The position numbers were made by a program, and so were the translations under genes. Shown in pieces: positions 13,614 to 25,799 of a stretch of DNA of 64,000 bases; position 1 is the stretch's first letter, and each line of letters starts with the position of its first letter. The notes under the pieces were generated by a model. That model was not told where the DNA came from, did not search any database, and saw only the letters and a program-made list of their open reading frames with translations. Source of the DNA: Scylla paramamosain. Lineage: Eukaryota; Arthropoda; Malacostraca; Decapoda; Portunidae. The DNA lies in contig NC_087156.1 of the NCBI RefSeq assembly GCF_035594125.1, positions 15,266,497 to 15,330,496 of the forward strand, given 5' to 3'.

Positions 13614-15036
13614 CTCAAGCCTTCATATGGCCTTCCATCCTAAAAGTGAACTGGTACACACACTGCCATACAAGCAGAGTAACGTAGAAGAAAAAAGTAA
13701 TATTCGATCAACAAAACATCTACTATCTCCTGACATTGCTGAGCCTGTCACCCAAAGTCGAGGGCCCACAAATCACGGCAGCATAGCTCGACACAACACA
13801 ACATGGCTACGACACAGAGCTGGTGGCCGAAGCACACATTTTACAATACTGACGAACTGGATGAGTACTTTCCTTGAAGCATCCCTTGAGGCAGCACCGT
13901 GAGGACAAATCAGTCATCTGCTGCACACCATGCGACTTATTACTCACTAGTTTTCATTAGGAGACGTGGCAGTATAGTTAGAAATATCATCTCTCATATA
14001 AATTACCGCAAAAACTGATCTTCCAATAAGCATGAGTATGTTCGACGCAGCCAAGAGACGTGTAAACTGTGCAGCATGTGTAGTCTTAGCGCGTCCATTA
14101 TCCTACAGGCTTGGCGGTTGTCGTGGCGGATGTGTCGAGTGTCCCAGCATGGTGAGTGCCTGGCAGTGAGCGCTGGGAGGGAGGATGACAGCGAAGTGGG
14201 AGTGTCCTTATGTGTTACACCTATGTTTACAATACACACGTAAAGAATAACAATAATAAAGAAAGCTACATCATCTTGACAACTCCTTTACTTGTTCTTG
14301 TTTTTCCTTTGTGCGATGAATGCAGGTTTGTATCACAAGACAACTCTTACTTTCCTTAATAATAAAGCTGTTTTGTTTATTCCCTTGGTTAACACTAAGC
14401 CTACTTCCCTTGTTTTGTATTTATAAGTAATTTTAATGTATTCCTCCTTCACTCTTTCGCATCTCACCTCATTCTATCTCATGACGTCTGCTGCTTACTT
14501 AATTAATTTTCAGTGACACGAGCTCCCCTGATTTATGCATTTTTTTTTCATGGCAGGACGCATTAAAATCCAGTCCCCTTGTATGTTAGTATGTTTACAT
14601 GTTTTCTTCCACCACCCCCTCGTATCCTCTTCCATTCTCAACAGATACATTCCATACTCAGTGTTTTAACCTTCCCTGACATTAAGTTCTTGATTGATCC
14701 TTTGCTCCTTTCTTACTGCATTACCTGCACGGAATCGGCTGAGGGCGGTGAGGCTCCTCCGCAGAGTGATAAGACGCTCTAAGCCACGGCAAGATCTGAC
14801 TGACCAGACCAGACTGCACCAGAGGCACAACACACAAGAAACGTATTCTAAGACATCTCAACGTTTTACCTCGACTTGATATAACAGCTGCAGTGGAATC
14901 ATTAGGGTTTTCAATGGTACTTTTATAATTCTAGGAAAAGTTTAATGATGAATGAATGAAAAGCGAAATTAATAATAAACGTAGTCTTTGGAAACAGTAT
15001 TGGTTAGAACACAAGGAGTTTCAGAAGACAAGCCAC
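13177..15036. other. No gene seen; unique DNA
   Basis: Only a short (TG)n (13577). 14280-14640 is A/T- and T-rich. Open frames do not exceed 116 residues and include array sequence. Confidence 0.6.
13577..13612. repeat. (TG)n microsatellite
   Basis: About 36 bp, perfect. Confidence 0.97.
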
Positions 15037-15071
15037 GCACACACACCCACCCACCCACCCACACACACACA

Positions 15072-15151
<80 letters not shown>
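15037..15151. repeat. (AC)n with CCCA units at the left end
   Basis: About 115 bp: AC units, then four ACCC units, then AC with one TAC interruption. Followed at 15233-15259 by a short (TGTC)n run. Confidence 0.97.
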
Positions 15152-15153
<2 letters not shown>

Positions 15154-15336
15154 GCATCGAGGCGTGCGTGGGTCAAGGGGTCGGATCCGTGTCAGGCGAG
15201 GGGCAGGCGAGGGGAAAGCCGCCCTTCTGTTTATCTGTTTGTCTGTCTGTCTGTCGGTCTGTCCGACGCACCGAGTTTCAACACCTCCGTCAAAGTTCAA
15301 GGTTGTTCCGCCCACTGCTGACCATGGAAAAGACAA

Positions 15337-15339
<3 letters not shown>

Positions 15340-15382
<43 letters not shown>
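15340..15382. repeat. (CA)n microsatellite
   Basis: About 43 bp; left arm of an inverted pair with the GT array that begins 37 bp downstream. Confidence 0.97.
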
Positions 15383-15384
<2 letters not shown>

Positions 15385-15416
15385 AATGCTTGGGTGCCGT
15401 GTGTGAGTGTAGGCCG

Positions 15417-15418
<2 letters not shown>

Positions 15419-15490
<72 letters not shown>

Positions 15491-15498
15491 GTGTGTGT
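15419..15498. repeat. (GT)n microsatellite
   Basis: About 80 bp with one GC interruption near the right end; right arm of the inverted CA/GT pair. Confidence 0.97.
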
Positions 15499-16180
15499 CG
15501 GTTAGCTGGTTCGGGTACGTAAATATACTTAAACAAAAAAAAAAAAAGAAAAAAAACACTGAACGCGCACCTTGCATGGGCTTTGGGCATAAAAATAGTT
15601 AATATGGTAAACAACCCATCAAAAAACAGCATCTGCGAAAAATAGCGGACAATTTGCAGGATAAGCGCTTATTTTAAAAAAGCAATAAACCTTCTTTTTG
15701 TACGGAAACCTTCCATTAGGGCCATATTTATACGCTGATGCCGTCGTATTTTAATATCAAAACGAACGTTACATTAGATAAGGCTCATTTTAGCTAAAAG
15801 ACTCAGGATAAGACGCTCAAGACAAAGACTCGCAGCACTTTGGAGCATTCAAAGAGGCGGAATGAGGCAGGAGGCATCAGTTAACGCTCTGCCTATGCTC
15901 CGAGGAGAAACACTGTGCAACCTCAGTTAATAGTCTAATAACACAACATTTACTCGCAAGCTTACATTCTTAAACGTTTAAGGACTATTTTCAAAGAACA
16001 CTCAGATGACTTATCGGGTTCTCATGATACTTTCTCCCATTAATGTCGGGTTATCCTTACTAAAATGCTACTGGAATCAGGAAATTACCTTCGAGAACCC
16101 ATGTAACGTCCACTTGAACCTGTTAAAAGTAGTGTAGATAAGACACTAACGTTTGAGAATATTGAGGTTATTTTCAAAAC

Positions 16181-16471
16181 ATGAAGGCCCTTGATCAGGT
16201 AGGAATCTATCGATCGCCTGCATTACAAGATTGTCAGCAGATAGAAGAACTTAAGAGCGAAGAAACACACAACACAGTGGAAGTAAATCCGGAAAGTAAC
16301 TCCAATTCCGACCACGACTGTGCATTTCATATACGGCAGGAATGGGACAGAGAAATAATAATTCAGCTAGACTTTTCTAGACGATTGTCACACAAACACA
16401 AAACACATTCAAAGCGAGTAAAGGACGTTCCTGGACTTCTGATCATGATTACATTTATACACGTAGGGTAG
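16181..16471 (+). CDS. Unassigned open reading frame, 96 residues (weak candidate)
   Basis: The frame begins MKALDQVGIYRSPAL and has a mixed, protein-like composition (acidic centre, basic RRLSHKHKTHSKR stretch) unlike the repeat-driven frames. No family recognised, no splice context established. Confidence 0.1.
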   Translation: MKALDQVGIYRSPALQDCQQIEELKSEETHNTVEVNPESNSNSDHDCAFHIRQEWDREIIIQLDFSRRLSHKHKTHSKRVKDVPGLLIMITFIHVG

Positions 16472-16559
16472 AAACAGGAATACAGGAATCTTGCCAAGAC
16501 TAAAGCGAAAGACATTCAATGGATATGATAGGACAATTTGTAGTTATGATAAAAGTGAT

Positions 16560-16800
16560 AGGAGGGAGAGATGATATGGAGGAAAGGAGATGGAAGGAAA
16601 TTTAAATGAATGTTAAACTGGTGAGGATAATTTGGCAGGAAAAGTGGAACGCTATGAGAACAAGATGGAGAGAAAGACAGTCCGTTGATACGATAACATT
16701 GCAAAAAGGGAGATAATACGAAGGACGGAAAATGGAAGCGAATTTCAGTGAGACGTGGACGAAAATTTGACAGAAAAATTGGAACGGTGCGGAGAACAAT
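16560..16800. repeat. Diverged duplication, unit about 140 bp, in purine-skewed DNA
   Basis: Blocks GATGATATGGAGGAAAGG / GATAATACGAAGGACGG, TGGAAGGAAATTT / TGGAAGCGAATTT (16591/16733) and GGCAGGAAAAGTGGAACG / GACAGAAAAATTGGAACG recur in order at offsets of 135-142 bp, each copy ending GAGAAC. The purine skew raises chance similarity, so I am only moderately sure. Confidence 0.5.
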
Positions 16801-17197
16801 CTATAATGACACTTCCAGTTAGATGATGTGACAGATTAACAACGGAGACACAGGAAGGTGAAGAGAGTCTCAGAGGATGGAGGATTGAAGCTGCAGGTAT
16901 GAGATAAGACAATAGGATACAGAGGAGGAGGAAAAGAGGAGGCGTGGGAGGATGTGAGGTCAAATGTGAAGCAGGAGAGGTGAAGGCGGGTCAGGGAATG
17001 GAACAAGGCAGGGAGGGAGGAGACTGCTTATTATTAAACGTTACAGACTTTAGGGGACAATTAGTTGGCGGGGACCCGATCATTACCCGAGGAAAGGTCA
17101 AGGGGACAGAAATTGGCTCTTCTTCCCTCAATTTTTTTTCTTTTTTTTTCTCCCTCGCCTTCTCCCTCAGGCTGATGGCTTGATGGGAGTGTGCTTG

Positions 17198-17252
17198 GGA
17201 GGAGGAGGAGGAGGAGGAGGAGGAGGAGGAGGAGGAGGAGGAGGAGGAGGAA
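17198..17252. repeat. (AGG)n microsatellite
   Basis: About 55 bp, perfect, inside a purine-skewed stretch (about 16500-17520). Confidence 0.97.
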
Positions 17253-18106
17253 GGTGAAGGTGAGCAAAGACAAATACGAAAAAAAAAATAACTAGAAACT
17301 AGAAAAAGGAGACACGAAGAAAAAAAAATAGAAAAAAAATTACAAGAAGATGGATATGAACAAAGAAAGATAAGAGAAAAATAGATAGAAAAAGAGGAAA
17401 GTGAGACAAAAATCAGAAACACTACGAGATAAAAAGAATTAAGAAAAAAAATATATAAATGGAAGAGAGACGTAACAAGAACCACAGGCGTGAGTCGACT
17501 CGTGGCTGGAAACAATGACAGATAAATGATAAAAGAAAATATGTTACTTCTTCTTCTTCATTAAATCTTATGAAGAGTTTGTTATCTGGCGGACACGTAA
17601 AAAAAGCTTCACAATTATGATAAAGAAATCCGACACCTATTACAAGATAAAAAATAGTCAGTCAACTTCAAATGCACGACACACTTAAAAGAGAAGCACA
17701 AAAGTAAATACACCCTGAGTATCTATCAGAATATTAACAAGAAGAAGGTGGGAGAGAAAAATACTCGCATATATCATTTAACCTACCCGAGACTCACTCA
17801 AGGACGAGAATAAATAGCCCAAAATAATCTGAGGGGGAAAAAAAGGGCGCTGAACACTTAAACAGGAGGAGGAGCTTAAGTCCACCTGTTCCTGAGCAAG
17901 CCTGCTGACCCACCAATATTCATAATTGCACGGGAGCGCATGTGTGAAAGAGACGCACGGAATATGAAGAAGTGCAAAGACATCTGTCACCCCGCCAGGC
18001 GGTTACGAATCCGGCCAGAAAATTGAGCAATTATAAAAATAAAGAACCACTTAGTATGCAAATGACGACTCGGCCTCAGCTAGAAACTGGGCAATATTTA
18101 AGACAG

Positions 18107-18208
<102 letters not shown>

Positions 18209-18325
18209 CTAGTAGACTTTTAAACGCTAAAATATTGAGGCCAGGAAGGGTTAAACCAGCAGATATGAGTGAAGAAGAAAGAGATGGAGGAGATGAGGTG
18301 GGGGAGAGAGAGATGAGAATTTGAA

Positions 18326-18374
18326 GTAGTAACAGTAGTAGTAGTAGTAGTAGTAGGAGGAGGAGGAGGAGGAT
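18326..18374. repeat. (AGT)n-(AGG)n compound array
   Basis: AGT units change to AGG units without a linker, about 49 bp in all; a single base change in the unit explains the switch. Confidence 0.95.
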
Positions 18375-18446
18375 GAGAAGAAAAAAAAGATGCTTGTAAG
18401 CCTAAATGGTTGAATAATAAAGCTGCAGTGCACGTGAACACATTAA

Positions 18447-18448
<2 letters not shown>

Positions 18449-18497
<49 letters not shown>
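18449..18497. repeat. (AG)n microsatellite
   Basis: About 49 bp, perfect. Confidence 0.97.
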
Positions 18498-18500
<3 letters not shown>

Positions 18501-18980
18501 GGTGGGGTGGGAGGCGAGGCGGCAGCTGGGAACACACACACCCCAGACTCTCAACACACTAAGTCCAGGCACTACTAATTTACTTCTCTGAGTCTTACGG
18601 TGCGTGGGACTGGCTGGGTATAAGTGAGAGCGGGTGAAGGGAGTTATGGTACAGTGAAGGTAGACGATGGGGGAGAGAGAAGAGGTGCAGGAGGAGCACA
18701 AGTAGGTGGAAGAAGAGACGTTTTGCATCACAATGTTATGGCAAGTGGTGGCACAACACGCGCGGTGTTCAGTGCCGGGCCAAAGAGGAAGTCCCGGCGA
18801 AAAATTATGGCCAAAAAGTACGAAAAGAGAAGACATGGATGTTATTTTATGCAGATGGTGTTCACTGTGCGGCGAGGGAGCGTTGCAAACACAGCCGTGG
18901 TGACGTTGACAGCCGCGGAGAAAAAAAAAAAAAAAAGGGAACGACCGAATTTTGAGAGCATACACCGCTGATTGTTAGGA

Positions 18981-19097
<117 letters not shown>

Positions 19098-20764
19098 GCG
19101 TTGTCTTGTGGCTGACGGCTGACAGGGAGAAGAGGAGGAGGAGGAGAAGGAGGAGGAGCAGGAGGTGGTGGTAATAGTGGAAGGCGTAAGTTGTCCGTGG
19201 TCGTGTTGGTGTGTTTTGCAGAGGCAGCCACTGTGTTTCTCATCCAGGCAGGATAAATTGTTGACAGCTTTACGGCACGAAGTCAAATGCGTCACGGGGA
19301 AGGAGCCGAAACTTGGCTATTAATTTCACCTCCGTTCTAGGCGAGAGAAAGAGAAAGAGAGAAAAAAAAAAAGAAAAAAAAAGAAAGAGGCGGAGGAGCT
19401 AATTTGCAGTAAATCGTTTAAAAGATGCGCAGAGAGAATGAGTGTCAGATAGTTATTACCTGCTTTTTACCTGACTGATTGATACTCGGCGACCTCAGGT
19501 TTTTAAAAGAGATAGTGGACGGAAGGATGGAAAAGCAAATGGATAACAGGCAGCTTGTGTTCTAGGCCACGTCTTGCCTATGTGCTCATCCCCGTATCAT
19601 GATTATGTGTACAGTAGACGCGTTACACCATGATAAGTAAATTAATGAGAGTGAACATTGATTTACGCCTTGACTCTCTGTTCATCTTCTCATCCATGAC
19701 TGTGCGTAGAGACGCATTACATCAGGGGACAGTATAGAGCTCAGTGTGTTATCCACCTCACTACAGTCACATTAATTGCAATTATTAGCTTAGGTGGAAG
19801 CTACTTAGACACCAAAAAAGCACACGCACATCACATAAAATCATAGAAATTTCTTAGGATAGACTGACAGGAAAAATAAACATTCACTTCAGTAAAAAGT
19901 AAAGAAAAGAAAATGCTAATAATGCCAGAGAAAGGAAAAAGAAAAAAAACGTAAAATCAAAGAAATTTTCGAGAAAGCACAGAAAACAGAAAAAAGTTTC
20001 AAGGTAGCAAAAACAAATAAAGGGTAAATTATTTGTTAATTTACTGGAAAACGAGATAAAAATTAACACTGCAAAGGTAAATTGACACTAATATCACGAA
20101 GGACTGAAAAACCTGACATAAAAAAAGCCACAAAATATTAAAAAAAAAGTAAATGAATAATAATACTATAAAAAAAAAGACAGGAAACACAGGAGAACCT
20201 AACAGATGCACAGGCCCAGTGACATATCTCATTAAAATTCTGATTACTCACTCCTTCATGCGGAAGAAATAACACCAAAGAAGGACAAGCGCTTCCCTCC
20301 AGGTGAGACGCCGGCCAGGGAGGCAACCTAATCAAGCGCTAAAACCATCATGTATAAGAATGAGGCGAGGATGTGGCGGGAGGGAGGGAGGGGGAGAAGG
20401 AGGGGGAGAAACTTTGAGGCTGAGTGAAGAGGGAGATGGAGAGAGGAGGGAAGGAGAGAGAAAGAGAGGGGGTCGCCACTACATACATACACACACACGC
20501 GCACACACTTACACACACATCTAAACACTCCGACGCACGCTTTCCATTTTCTATGCAAATCTTCACCGAAAACTATTAACCTCTTGCTCGCCATAATCCT
20601 TTCGCATCCCTGTAAATTGGCTTCATTACCGGCGTAGGGCGAGCACTGATGCCAATACAATCACACACACATACACACACACACAGGCCAGACAGACGCC
20701 CGTGATGGATGGACAGCCCACCAGACACCAGGTAATGTCCATGTTAAGTAGAAAGTTCATGTTT

Positions 20765-20768
<4 letters not shown>

Positions 20769-20828
<60 letters not shown>
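20769..20828. repeat. (CT)n microsatellite
   Basis: About 60 bp, perfect. Confidence 0.98.
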
Positions 20829-20832
<4 letters not shown>

Positions 20833-21817
20833 AAAAAATCGAAGTAAAAAAACGAAAGAAAACAGGGAAGAAGTAAATAAAAGCTTATAAATCAATGCAA
20901 ACAAAAACAAGAAAGGAGAAAAATAACTTTCCAGAAAATAACAACTATATTAAAAAAAAGAGAGAGAAAAGGAAAAGAGAAAAGACACAGACAGCAAGGA
21001 GAAATGATCGTGTTGTTGTTGTGATGCAAACACAATTTATGACAGCTCGACAAGCTACACCATCATATCAAAGAGGAACACACCACATTACATGCAAATC
21101 ACGTGTACTTTACTCCATGAACACTGCAGATCATTCAGTATATCTACCAATGAGAAAGACAAAGAAAAAAATAAAATAAACCCCCTCTCTGGCAGGAAGA
21201 ACCGAGGCATCCTTCTTGATCTTGACTATTCAAAACAAACTATCGCACTATTTTCGCAACTATTAGAGTCAAGACACACACACAAACACACTTGCACACG
21301 ACCACTATCAAGAAATACCAGGGCTGCGAGTGGTGACGAGGCAGCAGCAACAGGAAGAATAAGGAGACCCGGCAAGACTCCTCATTATCACAGTGCAACA
21401 GGTGAGGACGCAGCGGCAATAGGGTGAGTAGAGGGACGCCGCGTGGTTCTTTAGTATCACGGAGAGCATTTGGTATCATCTGGAGAAGTACTGTGATGTT
21501 GCGTTTGATGAAGACCAACCTTAGCTAACCCCGTGCCAGGGAGAGGAAGAGGGAGAGGGAGAGAAAAAAAAAGTTAATTTGTCTTCTGGGGGCAGAGAAC
21601 AGGTCCCCCACATGCATATTTATCTTAGTATCGGTAGTTTCTGAGTTCATTTGAATAAATTTCTCACTGGAAGCGCACAAGGAAAAAAATTTATCTTTAT
21701 TATCCATTTACGACCCTGTGACCACAAAACTCCCCTCTTCCTCCTCCTCCTCTTCTTTCTCCTTCTTCTCTTCTCTCCTTCCTTCCTGTCTCTCTTAAGG
21801 CCACATCCCCTTCAAAA

Positions 21818-21820
<3 letters not shown>

Positions 21821-21901
<81 letters not shown>
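21821..21901. repeat. (TC)n microsatellite
   Basis: About 81 bp, perfect, with an impure TCC/TTC run upstream (21735-21795). Confidence 0.98.
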
Positions 21902-21906
<5 letters not shown>

Positions 21907-22998
21907 ACTTCTTAATACATTATCAAATGATTTAGTTAAGGCACTTATAAAATTACAGAATCCTTTCACAGGTCTCCCTACTGTCCCAGAAACCCACTCA
22001 CTCACACTCCCTCAAATTAGTGTGTATCTAAGTTACGATTATTTCTTGTGCAAGGTTTTAAATCCCAAGCTTTCTCTTCCCGGTAGTGGCCTTCCCTCCC
22101 TTTCTCCTTTGTAATTGTTTCTCCTTCCACGTATCAAATAAAAAGCATTGCGTGTATGACCCGATTGTATAAAAAGCGAATATACAAACACATGACCTGG
22201 CGTAAATCACGGGGGCTCTTCCATACAGGGTCAAAGGTACACGTGTGGTTGTGCAGTATCTCAGGTACAGATGCAAATGCCAACACGAGGCGGTGTTTTC
22301 ACGGCCAAAAGCACGGCGATTCTCTCTTGCCGAGGTGCGGAAGGAGGTGAAAGGGAGAGACACAGGGAGCATTGTGCATTCAGTTCATCCTTCTCACAGT
22401 TATTAAGTGAATACCGTAAAGTCAGCAGTGGTGTAATATATGTGTCTTTTGTACTCACTGCTCTTGGGTGACTGTGCCTGCTTGGTGACTTAGCGAGAGG
22501 TAATCTACATGTAAGAGTGAAATGTGTTCGCCCGCTATTTGCATGCACACTTTCCTCAGCCCCCCCGACCTTCTTTCACCCCCGCGTGCCCGGCGCCTGG
22601 CCAAATACGAGTATAGCAGCGTGATGCAGAGAGTGTGAACGCCCATCGAGGGAGTGCAGAGGACATGAGTCTTGTCGATCTCCCGCCTTGAAACACGAGA
22701 ATGAAACCCCTCCTTCCCTTCCATCAATCCTCCTCCTCCTCCTCCTCCTCCGCCTCGATAACCACCACCCGCGAGGACGATAATGCGTTATTTATGTAAA
22801 CTTAAGACTGACCTAAACTTGTTCAGATGAGACCCCTGACCTATGGGAGGGAGGCTGGGCCGTCTCGCCGTGATCCACTCCGCCCGCCCCCTGTACTTGG
22901 CCGGCGGTCAAGGCGATAATTCCATCAACGCCGCGACCACCATGACGAGGCACAGCAAGGTCAGAGCAGCGCACGTTCTCCACACACCACACACCAAG

Positions 22999-23202
22999 CC
23001 TAACCTATCCTAACCTCACCTAAGCTCATCTAATGTGAATGTAACATTACCTAATCAAACTTAAATTAAGCATACCTAACCTATCTAATACTAGCTGAAC
23101 TTAATAAAACCTAATCTTATCTCTCACTACATATTAAACCTAACCTAACCTAAGCTAACTAAACTTAACCTAATCTAACCAAATCTAACCTAACCTAACC
23201 AT
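22999..23202. repeat. Degenerate CCTAA (TTAGG-type, arthropod telomere-like) interstitial tract
   Basis: The tract of about 200 bp is dominated by CCTAA, CTAA and variant units; the longest clean runs are three consecutive units near 23138-23153 and 23186-23200. TTAGG is the usual arthropod telomere repeat, so this looks like decayed interstitial telomere-type DNA. A 14-bp direct repeat (ACACCACACACCAA) flanks it at 22984-22997 and 23203-23216. Confidence 0.7.
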
Positions 23203-23448
23203 ACACCACACACCAAAGCTAACCAAACCAAAGCAAACATACCACAACGAAACAACGAACACCACCACACTACCTTTGCCACTACAGTTTAATATTACCA
23301 CACCTGTCGTCACACATGCAAGGTAACACGTGCCACTGTAACCCGCACATCCACACCTGCTTTACTGCACGTACTTGTAATGCTACACCTGCATCGGTAC
23401 ATCTTACCTGGCACGGGACTCCAACTGGTCTCTCTAATTAGAATTGTT

Positions 23449-23568
<120 letters not shown>

Positions 23569-23589
23569 CACAACCACCACCACCACCAC

Positions 23590-25532
23590 AACAGTCGTCA
23601 GCATCAGAGCCTCGGCAGGGAACGCAGCGGGGGCGACGCAGCGGCAGCCTTGGGACGGTAAACAAAGGTGATGCCTAGGGTGTGATGGGATGACGGTGGC
23701 GCTAATAAGATGGAAAATGTTTACCCTGCGTGTGTGGGTATTCGGCAGAGCGTGTAGCCCAGGTGAGGGGGACGAAGAGGATTTTCTGCCGCGTATTTTG
23801 AGGACTGTGGTTGGAAGGAGGGAGAAATGAGGAACGAATGGCAGAGGAAGGAGATGGAGGAGATGAAGGTAAAGGATCGTGAAGTAGGAGGTAAGAAAAG
23901 TAGAAAGAAGTAAAAAAAAAATATTAAAGAAGTGTTGATGCAGAAAATAAAGAGGAACAAGGAAGGGTAAAGGAGAGAGACATGGAAGGTGAAGGAATAT
24001 GATCATGAAAAGAAGGAGGAATTGAAAAATAAATAAATAAAAGGAAAGAAAATAAGGTTAATAGTGAAAAAAAAAACATTAAAATAAAGAGACAGAAACA
24101 GGAGGAAAAGTGCAAAGTACGAAAAAAGAATTAGAGAATGAAGCAAGATTATCTATGAAAAAAAAATCAGAGGAAAAATACGTATAAGGATGGGAAGTAG
24201 TTAGACAAAAAAAAATAAAAAGGAGTTAATAGAAAATAAAGTAAAAACGAAGAAAAAAAAGTTACTTAAAGATAAACGAACAATAAAACAAAAACAAAAA
24301 CCTATTATAGGAAAGCAATAACTCGGCTAAAAAGTAAACGAGCTCACGGGAAATCAATGAAAGAAAGAAAACGAGGTGATGGGCGTGTAGTGTAGGCCGT
24401 GCAGTTGTTAACGTGTGTTAAAAGGCACCGCGCGAGGGGACGGCTCAGAATGTAAATCACCGGCAGGAGATAGCGAAGCCTTCCTGCCCTGACCTTTATG
24501 AGGGGCACCCGAGGGAACAAGTCTTATCTGCACATTGTGTGAAGCCTCGAGCCAGGGAGACAGGTGACCCTACCGCACTTCATCTCAAGGTCGATATTTC
24601 CCATGGAGTAAATTGCCTCACGTTCTTACGGGTCTTGGGTTATAACACTGTCTGGCTGCCGCGTGTAGAACAGTAACATACAGTCGGCATAGCGAGACGT
24701 CAGGAGGAGACAGTCACCTCAAAGGGCAGAGAACATTCACGTGTTGTTCATGTGACAGGGGGAAAAAATCAAGCTATACCTCACCACATTCCACCACAGC
24801 CTCCTAAGCACCCCACTGCAGTCTCTACATATCTATCACAGCATCCACAGCATCCTAATCATAACCTCGGCAATATATTCACCACAGCTTGTACAGCACA
24901 GCCTACAAAACATCCCCACCAGAACCTCAGTATCCCCACCACAACTTCTACATCAACAGCACAACCTCTCCTCTACAGCATCCTCACTACAACCTCTGCA
25001 TTCCCACCACAGCCTCCTACAGCCTCCTACAGCTTCCCAAAACCCCATCGCCATAAAGCCAAACAATAAATCACTCTAAAAATCAATACACCGTTCTGAA
25101 TGGAGTAAAAATACAATACCTTTGAAAAGTACACGGAGATGCAAAGAATCCAGGAGTGTGCAGATGCGCTCGATACACACTCGGGGAAACCAAGGAGGAA
25201 ATGAAAATACGTGGAGAGCGATAACAAAACAATTACCAGTGATACGCTCCCCCGTCAGCCAATATTCGGGGCCATAAATCTAAATTCGAATCTAAATTGG
25301 GAGAAAACCCGCCAAAAAAAAAAAAAAAAGTAAAAAAGAAAGAATCCACTCACAGGACGAGATGAATGGCTTGTTTTGGCGCCGCTTGAGGGAGACTCCT
25401 CTCTGATGCAAACAGGCGAGTGAGTGTTGCTGGTAATGACTTGCACTCAGGAGGCGCAGACCGAGTCGCGTGCAAGATAAATATAAATAGAAACGTAACC
25501 ATGCGTGAATGTTTATCCATAAGGAGGCAGAG

Positions 25533-25535
<3 letters not shown>
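23590..25535. other. No gene seen; purine-skewed, then minisatellite
   Basis: 23800-24370 is A/G-rich on the plus strand. 24400-24620 is unique and GC-richer with CCTGACCTTTATG and AAGGTCG nuclear-receptor-like half-sites. The minisatellite at 24.8-25.0 kb is listed separately. Confidence 0.55.
24781..25036. repeat. Degenerate minisatellite, unit about 20-24 bp
   Basis: About ten imperfect units alternate CCACCACAACCTC / CCACCACAGCCTCC with short linkers such as TACAGCATC. The units drift in length, so the array is old. The plus strand has a Pro/Thr-rich open frame of about 105 residues here, a by-product of the repeat and not a likely protein. Confidence 0.7.
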
Positions 25536-25615
<80 letters not shown>

Positions 25616-25616
25616 G
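25536..25616. repeat. (GA)n microsatellite, one phase slip
   Basis: About 81 bp with a single GGA interruption. Confidence 0.97.
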
Positions 25617-25725
25617 TGAGTCTTGCATGAGGGAGAGAAGAGGCTGGGAAGAAAACACCCCTGCAAAAACTTGCTGAGAAGGGAATTCGTCAGTGTTTGG
25701 GTATATTTATATGGTGGTGGTTGTT

Positions 25726-25737
25726 GTAGTAGTAGTA

Positions 25738-25774
<37 letters not shown>

Positions 25775-25799
25775 GAGTAGTAGTAGTAGTAGTAGTAGT
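25726..25799. repeat. (AGT)n microsatellite
   Basis: About 74 bp with GAA and GGA variants. Confidence 0.96.

Larger units (their letters stand above)
15499..17197. other. No confident gene; unique then purine-skewed
   Basis: A-rich at 15534-15557. Purine skew starts near 16500 and contains the diverged 140-bp duplication. The 96-residue frame at 16181 is the only protein-like one. Confidence 0.55.
19159..22983. other. No gene seen; A-rich and mixed DNA
   Basis: 19800-20200 and 20830-21200 are A-rich on the plus strand, giving Phe/Leu-rich minus-strand frames. A (GGGA)-type run lies at 20361-20406. Octamers occur at 20553, 21092, 22271 and 22537 (reverse). Confidence 0.6.
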
